Both the position numbers and the translations under genes were made by a program. Below the pieces are notes generated by a model, which ran no database searches, had not been told where the DNA came from, and saw only the letters and a program-made list of their open reading frames with translations. 5,511 bases of DNA. Source: an uncultured Mollicutes bacterium (lineage in GTDB: Bacteria > Bacillota_I > Bacilli_A > MAG-NZ). Below, one piece after another: positions 5,335 to 5,511 of the stretch. The stretch spans positions 1 to 5,511 of the forward strand of contig CAJYBF010000085.1 of the NCBI GenBank assembly GCA_913064935.1. Reading direction: 5' to 3'. Position 1 is the first letter of the stretch; each line of letters opens with the position of its first letter.

Positions 5335-5511
5335 TTACTTAAATCTCCATCCTATACCAAACGCTCCTGCTCCTGTGTGTGTTGCTACTACAGGACTTAA
5401 TCCAGTAATACTGGTATCAGTTATATCACTACCTCTTATAAGAAGTTCTTCTTTTATTTCTTTTACTTCTTCAAAGTTATCTGTGTAAAACAAGTAAAGC
5501 TTATGAGCTTT
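5335..5511 (-). CDS. DegV-family fatty-acid-binding protein, C-terminal end (5' part outside window)
   Basis: The minus strand is open from the window edge to TAA (5337-5335), giving 58 residues of an incomplete protein. The end, ITGLSPVVATHTGAGAFGIGWR, is the characteristic C-terminus of DegV/FakB proteins, in which the HTGxGAxGIG stretch closes the domain around the fatty-acid carboxylate. Family members bind fatty acids and, as FakB, present them to the FakA kinase so that exogenous or recycled fatty acids enter phospholipid synthesis; FakA is not visible here. The preceding residues (KLYLFYTDNFEEVKEIKEEL) fit the beta-alpha unit before this motif. Several DegV paralogues are usual per genome, so no specific symbol is given. 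It has its own terminator and is separated from cca by promoter sequence only. Confidence 0.9.
   Translation of the reverse strand, partial: KAHKLYLFYTDNFEEVKEIKEELLIRGSDITDTSITGLSPVVATHTGAGAFGIGWRFK

Overview
The window comes from an AT-rich, compact bacterial genome of the Firmicutes/Mollicutes type. The clues are strong Gram-positive Shine-Dalgarno sites, intergenic gaps of a few bases to about 220 bases, short hairpin-plus-T-run terminators, and gene families typical of low-GC Gram-positives (WalJ/YycJ, YjcZ-like tiny membrane protein, PrsA-like foldase, YhaM, class II Cca, DegV). Every tryptophan codon I checked is TGG, no reading frame needs TGA to be read through, and all five visible stop codons are TAA. 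That argues against the TGA=Trp mycoplasmas and fits a standard-code lineage such as Acholeplasma, Izemoplasma or Haloplasma relatives, or another low-GC Firmicute. The placement is inference.

Layout, left to right. (1) 1-217, minus strand: N-terminal part of a WalJ/YycJ-type metallo-beta-lactamase-fold protein with its own extended -10 promoter. (2) 303-398, minus strand: a 31-residue single-membrane-segment protein resembling the YjcZ / 'tiny TM' family, with a doubled Shine-Dalgarno and its own terminator. (3) 399-619: an AT-rich divergent promoter region. (4) 620-3157, plus strand: a large acidic exported protein, probably a lipoprotein, built from two tandem copies of a PrsA/SurA-like foldase unit, followed by a strong terminator. 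(5) 3239-5288, minus strand: a two-gene operon, cca (CCA-adding enzyme) followed by a yhaM-type 3'-5' exoribonuclease, overlapping by 8 bases and ending in a terminator that abuts the yhaM stop codon. (6) 5335-5511, minus strand: the C-terminal end of a DegV-family fatty-acid-binding protein, whose terminator runs directly into the cca promoter.

Functionally, cca and yhaM form an RNA 3'-end module (tRNA CCA synthesis and repair, and 3'-5' RNA trimming). The large exported protein is probably an extracytoplasmic folding factor. The most interesting points are the whole-length internal duplication of that protein, with the two parvulin histidine positions kept only in the second copy; the apparently leaderless cca gene with its promoter fused to the upstream terminator; and the unlisted-size YjcZ-like gene. 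I saw no tRNA, rRNA, CRISPR, insertion sequence, prophage or defence-system signature.
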